In this document: positions 43,639 through 47,540 of the stretch, piece after piece
How the letters are laid out: every line of letters starts with the position of its first letter
How positions within the stretch are numbered: position 1 is the stretch's first letter
NCBI GenBank assembly: GCA_903884535.1
Contig: CAISEZ010000013.1
Span: 1 to 47,540 of the forward strand
Length of the DNA: 47,540 nt
Reading direction: 5' to 3'
From: an uncultured Verrucomicrobia subdivision 3 bacterium
GTDB lineage: Bacteria > Verrucomicrobiota > Verrucomicrobiia > Limisphaerales > UBA11358
Translations under genes and position numbers: made by a program
The notes under the pieces: generated by a model
What the model was told of the DNA's origin: nothing
What the model saw: the letters and a program-made list of their open reading frames with translations, nothing else
Database searches by the model: none

Positions 43639-45477
43639 ATGAAATTAAAACTGCTGTTGTGTCTCGGCTGGCTGGCGTGCTTTTCCGGGCGCGCGGCGGA
43701 TGCGGCATCGCCGGATATTTTGGCCAACCTGCGGCCGGAACATCCGCGATTGCTGCTCACCGCCGCCGACTGGCACAATTTGCGTGCCCGGCGCACGAAT
43801 GATGACGAGGTGGCGGCGATTCTCGCCAAGACCGTGACCGAGGCGCGCGATTGTTTGAGCGCGCCGCCGCTGGTTTACAAAAAAGACGGCAAGCGGTTGC
43901 TGGCGGTTTCGCGCGAGGCGCTGCGGCGTGTTGAACTCTGGAGCTTCGCCTACCGGTTGACCGGCGAAAAAGTTTTTCTCGACCGCGCCCAAACCGAACT
44001 GCTGGACCTCGCCGCGTTCAAGGATTGGAATCCGCCGCATTTTCTCGACGTCGCGGAAATGACCGCCGCGCTGGCGCTCGGCTACGACTGGCTGTTCGAC
44101 GCGCTGCCCGCCGCCACACGCGCCACGCTCCGTCAGGCCATTTTGGAAAAAGGGATCAAGCCCGGGCTGCTGCCGCACAACTCGTGGCAGACCACCGCCA
44201 ACAATTGGAATCAGGTTTGTTTTGGCGGCCTCACGCTCGGCGCGCTGGCTATTGCCGATGAAAATCCGAAAATTGCACGCGAACTGCTCACCCTTGCGCA
44301 AAAAAACAATCGGAACGGCCTCAAGCCCTATGCGCCCGACGGCATTTATCCCGAAGGGCCGGGCTATTGGAATTACGGCACGACGTATCAAGTGCTGTTG
44401 CTGTCCGCGCTGCAAACCGCGCTGGGCACCGATTGGAATCTGTCCGCCAGTCCGGGGTTTCTCACCAGCGCGGCCACGCTTCAGGAGCAGACCGGACCGA
44501 CCGGCCGGCCGTTTAATTTTTCCGACGGCGGCGACAGCGCGGCTTTTAATCCGGCACTGTTTTGGTTCGCGCAAAAATTAAACCAGCCGTCACTGGTTTA
44601 TTTTCAGAAGCAGTTGTTGCGGGAAAGACTGGTCACTCCGCGCAAAGATTCCGAAACAGACCGCTTTTTTCCCTTGCTCGCCATCTGGACCGCCGGCCTG
44701 CCGCCAGAAATTCCGCCGCCCGCGCTGCCGCTCGCGTGGCACGGCGGCGGCCCGAATCCGGTCGGCGTTTTCCGCAGTTCATGGACGGACACCAATGCGC
44801 TGTTTCTCGCTTTCAAAGGCGGCTCAGCCCAAATCAGCCACGCGCACATGGACGCCGGTTCGTTTGTGCTGGATGCCGACGGCGTGCGCTGGGCGTGCGA
44901 CCTCGGATCGCAGGAATATTTGTCCATCGAATCCAAAGGCTGGAACTTGTGGAGCGAGGCCCAGACCGGCGACCGCTGGCGCGTTTATCGCCTGAATAAT
45001 TTTAGCCACAGCACGCTCACGCTTGGCGGCCAGTTGCACAACGTGGCCGGCGAAGCACGCATCACCGCGTTTAACAAACACGCGGCGACGGTGGATCTCT
45101 CGAAAATTTTCGCCGGCCAAGCGAGCAGCGTGGTGCGGCAATTTTCGGTCGGCGCAAATAAAACGGTGACCGTGCGCGATGAAATCGCCGGTGCCAAACC
45201 CGGTTTGGCCGTGCGCTGGCAAATGGTCACGCGCGCAAATATCACCGTGAACAATAACCAGGCCACGCTTCGCGAGTCCGGCAAAATGCTTTCCGCAAAA
45301 ATAATTTCGCCGGCCGGCGCCACTTTTGAAATTGCCAGCGCCCAGCCGCCCGACGACGGCGTAAACCAGCCCAATCCAAACGCGCGCATTCTCGCGGTCA
45401 GCACGACCGTGCCCGCCACCGGCAGTTTGACCGTGGAAATTGAACTTCAGCCAGAGGCGACGACCGCCGGCCATTGA
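43639..45477 (+). CDS. Secreted heparinase II/III-like polysaccharide lyase
   Basis: From ATG 43639 the protein has 612 residues, with a signal peptide (KLKLLLCLGWLACFSGRAA). The helical toroid contains NNWNQVCFGGLTLGALAIAD (from 188) and YPEGPGYWNYGTTYQVLLL (from 237) with the likely catalytic Tyr. The beta-sandwich half contains QISHAHMDAGSFVLDADGVR with conserved His. This family cleaves uronic-acid-containing glycans by beta-elimination; exact substrate is unknown. The frame is open to 43492 but the extra part overlaps GH95. The start lies five bases after the GH95 stop and the same transcript probably runs on into purD. Confidence 0.9.
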   Translation: MKLKLLLCLGWLACFSGRAADAASPDILANLRPEHPRLLLTAADWHNLRARRTNDDEVAAILAKTVTEARDCLSAPPLVYKKDGKRLLAVSREALRRVELWSFAYRLTGEKVFLDRAQTELLDLAAFKDWNPPHFLDVAEMTAALALGYDWLFDALPAATRATLRQAILEKGIKPGLLPHNSWQTTANNWNQVCFGGLTLGALAIADENPKIARELLTLAQKNNRNGLKPYAPDGIYPEGPGYWNYGTTYQVLLLSALQTALGTDWNLSASPGFLTSAATLQEQTGPTGRPFNFSDGGDSAAFNPALFWFAQKLNQPSLVYFQKQLLRERLVTPRKDSETDRFFPLLAIWTAGLPPEIPPPALPLAWHGGGPNPVGVFRSSWTDTNALFLAFKGGSAQISHAHMDAGSFVLDADGVRWACDLGSQEYLSIESKGWNLWSEAQTGDRWRVYRLNNFSHSTLTLGGQLHNVAGEARITAFNKHAATVDLSKIFAGQASSVVRQFSVGANKTVTVRDEIAGAKPGLAVRWQMVTRANITVNNNQATLRESGKMLSAKIISPAGATFEIASAQPPDDGVNQPNPNARILAVSTTVPATGSLTVEIELQPEATTAGH

Positions 45478-45520
45478 AATTGATTTATTCCGGTCCCGCT
45501 TCCTGCTTGAATTTGCGCGC

Positions 45521-46810
45521 ATGAAAATTTTGGTCATCGGTTCCGGCGGCCGCGAACACGCCCTCGTCTGGAAACTCGCACAGTCGCCGCACGCCACGCA
45601 AATGTGGTGCGCGCCGGGCAACGCCGGCATCGCCCAAGAGCGGCTCGCCAGCAATGGCGCGCTCGTCGAGTGCGTGAATATCGGCGCGGAAAACATTCCG
45701 CAGTTGCTGATGTTCGCGCTGGAGCAGAAGCCCGACCTCACCGTCGTCGGTCCGGACAATCCGCTGGCGCTCGGCATCGTGGACTGGTTTCAGCGGCAGG
45801 GTTTGCGCATCTGGGGCGTAAATGAAAAGGCGGCGCAGTTCGAGTCCTCCAAAGTTTTTTCGCAGAAGTTCATGGAGAAATACGGCATCCCGACCGCGGC
45901 GGCCGGAACTTTTTCCGAGGCCGGGCCGGCCAAGGCCTTTTGCGCCACGCTCGGCGGTAAGTGCGTGGTCAAGGCCGACGGCTTGGCGCTCGGCAAAGGC
46001 GTCTTGATTTGCACCAACCGGGCCGAGGCGGAAAAGGCCGTGGACGAAATCATGGTGAGCAAGGCGTTTGGCTCGGCGGGCGCGAACGTGGTCATCCAGG
46101 AATTCCTCGAAGGCACGGAGGTTTCCCTGCACGCCTTGTGCGACGGCAAAACCGCGAAGATTTTCCCGACCTCGCAGGATCACAAACGCGCGCTCGACGG
46201 CGACCTGGGCCTGAACACCGGCGGCATGGGCACCTATTCGCCGACGCCATTTTTGACGGACGCGCAACTCGCCGACACCGCCAGAAAAATCCTTGATCCC
46301 TTCATGCGCGGCTGCCATGAGGAAAAAATTGATTTTCGCGGCCTGCTTTATCCCGGCGTGATGCTCACAAAAGCCGGCCCGAAAGTTTTGGAATTCAACG
46401 CGCGCTTCGGCGACCCGGAGACGCAAGTGTATCTGACGCGCTTGGAAAACGATCTCGTGGAACTGCTCGACGCGAGCGTGAACGGCACGCTCGACAAAAT
46501 TGAATTGAAATGGAAACCGGCGGCGAGCGTGTGCGTGGTGATGGCCAGCGGCGGTTATCCGGGAAATTATCCGAAAGGAAAAATCATCACCGGCCTCGAC
46601 GCCGCGAACGCGTTGCCGCACACGAAAGTTTTCCATGCCGGCACCGCAAAAAATGGCAATGAAATCGTCACGAACGGCGGGCGCGTGCTCGGCGTGACGG
46701 CGCTGGGCCAGGATTTGAAAGCCGCGCAAGCCGCCGCCTATGCCGCCGTGGAAAAAATCCATTTCGACGGCGCGCAGTTCCGCCGCGACATCGCGGCGAA
46801 GGCTTTGTAG
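45521..46810 (+). CDS. purD: Phosphoribosylamine-glycine ligase (GAR synthetase)
   Basis: From ATG 45521 the enzyme has 429 residues. It joins glycine to phosphoribosylamine with ATP in purine synthesis. The ATP-grasp blocks are clear: KILVIGSGGREHALVWKLAQ, VVGPDNPLALGIVDWF, VVKADGLALGKGV, NTGGMGTYSPTPFLTD and LEFNARFGDPETQV. The last residues FDGAQFRRDIAAKAL are encoded twice: once here and again as TDGAHFRRDIAAKAF near 47073. It follows the lyase gene by 43 bases, so its transcription may be tied to the glycan-degradation genes. The frame is open to 45440 in the lyase gene; the conserved start shows that 45521 is correct. Confidence 0.96.
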   Translation: MKILVIGSGGREHALVWKLAQSPHATQMWCAPGNAGIAQERLASNGALVECVNIGAENIPQLLMFALEQKPDLTVVGPDNPLALGIVDWFQRQGLRIWGVNEKAAQFESSKVFSQKFMEKYGIPTAAAGTFSEAGPAKAFCATLGGKCVVKADGLALGKGVLICTNRAEAEKAVDEIMVSKAFGSAGANVVIQEFLEGTEVSLHALCDGKTAKIFPTSQDHKRALDGDLGLNTGGMGTYSPTPFLTDAQLADTARKILDPFMRGCHEEKIDFRGLLYPGVMLTKAGPKVLEFNARFGDPETQVYLTRLENDLVELLDASVNGTLDKIELKWKPAASVCVVMASGGYPGNYPKGKIITGLDAANALPHTKVFHAGTAKNGNEIVTNGGRVLGVTALGQDLKAAQAAAYAAVEKIHFDGAQFRRDIAAKAL

Positions 46811-46900
46811 GAGTCGAGGTGACGAGACTCAAATCTTCCTGACCGCGAACCAAACGAAATACGCGAACGGGGTTTTATAGAGACTCCTCACGTCGTCTCC
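46810..46900. repeat. Palindromic element next to the purD stop
   Basis: GGAGTCGAGGTGACGAGACT plus C (46810-46830) and GAGACTCCTCACGTCGTCTC plus C (46880-46900) are inverse complements at 17 of 21 positions. The element starts at the last base of the purD stop codon, so it may act as a terminator. Confidence 0.65.
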
Positions 46901-46910
46901 ACAAATAAGA

Positions 46911-46989
46911 GCGGCGGAGGACCGCCGCACTCCAAGACGCTGGCGCGAATGCCGGCGGCGCACGAACCGCGCGCAGCGTCCTGGAGTGC
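46911..46989. repeat. Second palindromic element between purD and its duplicate end
   Basis: GCGGCGG (46911-46917) pairs perfectly with CCGCCGC (46922-46928) around a 4-base loop. GCACTCCAAGACGCT (46927-46941) pairs with AGCGTCCTGGAGTGC (46975-46989), 14 of 15. The short CCAGCCCTCTGG right after it is also self-complementary. It looks like a dispersed palindromic repeat family. Confidence 0.65.
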
Positions 46990-47028
46990 GCCAGCCCTCT
47001 GGCGCTTTGGGAACGGACGGTGCGGACG

Positions 47029-47073
47029 GACGGAGCGCACTTCCGCCGCGACATCGCGGCGAAGGCGTTTTAA
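47029..47073 (+). pseudogene. Duplicate of the purD 3' end
   Basis: These 45 bases match 46766-46810 at 40 positions and encode DGAHFRRDIAAKAF followed by a TAA stop, against DGAQFRRDIAAKAL in purD. There is no purD sequence upstream of it. It ends two bases before the stop codon of the convergent TPR gene. It probably marks the far border of an insertion at the end of purD. Confidence 0.75.
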
Positions 47074-47075
47074 AA

Positions 47076-47540
47076 CTAGCGTTTCGGCTCAATTGCAAAA
47101 TCTTGTTGAGCCTTCGCTGTCTCGCCAATGGCTTGATAGCATTCACCTCGTGAACGGTATGAGTTTGGAGAAATGGGGTTTAACTGAATAGTCGCTGTAT
47201 AATCTGCAATCGCACTTGAATAGTCATGTTTGTCGACTTTATAAATTTGCGCTCGCATGGTGTAGGCGCTTGCGATCCAATAACTCTTGTCTGTGTTGTT
47301 GCCCATGTAAACATTGGAAAAATCAGCAGTATTTTGATTTATACTTTCAATAATCGTCGTATAATCGGCTATAGATTTGTCATATTCTCGCAATTTTTCG
47401 TATGAGTCCGCACGCATGAGAAGAGAACCAACATCATTTGATTTCAACTCCAGACAATGAGAATAGTCGGCTACAGCCTGCTTTTCACCTCCTCGATCCT
47501 CAGGCAGGCGCGAATACAGTCCAGCTCGTTCCTTATAGGC
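47076..47540 (-). CDS. TPR-repeat protein, C-terminal part (truncated by window edge)
   Basis: The frame is open to the window edge, giving the last 154 residues of a longer protein. At least three TPR-like units are visible: AYKERAGLYSRLPEDRGGEK (from the edge), LMRADSYEKLREYDKSIADY and YSSAIADYTATIQLNPISPN with SYRSRGECYQAIGETAKAQQ. Such repeats mediate protein contacts. The composition is more AT-rich than purD and the glycan genes, pointing to a different history. It ends convergently to purD. No further domain is visible here, so function is unknown. Confidence 0.85.
   Translation of the reverse strand, partial: AYKERAGLYSRLPEDRGGEKQAVADYSHCLELKSNDVGSLLMRADSYEKLREYDKSIADYTTIIESINQNTADFSNVYMGNNTDKSYWIASAYTMRAQIYKVDKHDYSSAIADYTATIQLNPISPNSYRSRGECYQAIGETAKAQQDFAIEPKR

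Noticed and set aside
42038..43708. A 556-codon open frame on the minus strand
   Set aside because: It is antisense to the GH95 gene and its product is Arg/His/Gln-rich without any domain, as expected of a shadow frame.

Overview
The window looks like a piece of chromosome from a Verrucomicrobiota bacterium, probably a Pedosphaera/Limisphaerales-type relative. This is an inference from four things: a pilus-like cluster in the order seen in Akkermansia (Amuc_1101-1100-1099-1098), a PEP-CTERM protein, very large Asn/Thr-rich secreted proteins, and a run of secreted glycan-degrading enzymes. Coding density is high and base composition is fairly GC-rich. No tRNA, rRNA, CRISPR array, integrase or transposase was recognised.

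Layout. (1) 0.2-15.7 kb, minus strand: one compact candidate operon. It starts with a PilM-PilN fusion, a PilO-like Amuc_1100-type protein, an Amuc_1099-type protein and a secretin. It continues through a stand-alone 5'-nuclease into three large exported proteins. Most junctions overlap or are only a few bases wide. (2) 15.9-20.1 kb, plus strand: acylphosphatase, metallophosphoesterase, a heptosyltransferase-like GT9, a REC-HDOD regulator and a DUF1080 protein. (3) 20.1-22.7 kb, minus: CCA-adding enzyme, sugar isomerase-like TIM barrel and ribosomal protein bS21 with a clear terminator. (4) 22.9-25.7 kb, plus: PheA, a GYF_2/cyclic-nucleotide-binding protein and arabinose-5-phosphate isomerase (KdsD). 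(5) 25.7-31.9 kb, minus: a methyltransferase-glycosyltransferase fusion, an RlmI-like rRNA methyltransferase coupled to TrpS, RecF and a PEP-CTERM protein. (6) 32.3-34.7 kb, plus: an accessory patch with a zinc-ribbon protein, an ankyrin-repeat gene with an in-phase slippery heptamer near its end, and a RelE/ParE-type toxin-antitoxin pair. The pair sits between a degenerate copy of the purM start and the intact purM. (7) 35.9-38.8 kb, minus: a single ORF fusing a low-molecular-weight phosphatase, ribose-5-phosphate isomerase B and serine hydroxymethyltransferase, preceded by a degenerate S41-like protein. (8) 39.0-46.8 kb, plus: a tight GH35-GH95-heparinase II/III cluster leading into purD. 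The 3' end of purD is duplicated about 260 bases downstream, beyond palindromic repeats. (9) The right edge holds the C-terminal part of a TPR protein.

How the parts may work together. The envelope theme is strong: a pilus or type II secretion-like trans-envelope machine, candidate surface or secreted proteins downstream of it, LPS/KDO-type sugar genes, a PEP-CTERM protein and exported glycosidases. The most unusual items are the pilus operon with three large exported proteins, the triple enzyme fusion, the two purine genes (purM and purD) with duplicated terminal fragments beside inserted DNA, and the candidate -1 frameshift in the ankyrin gene.
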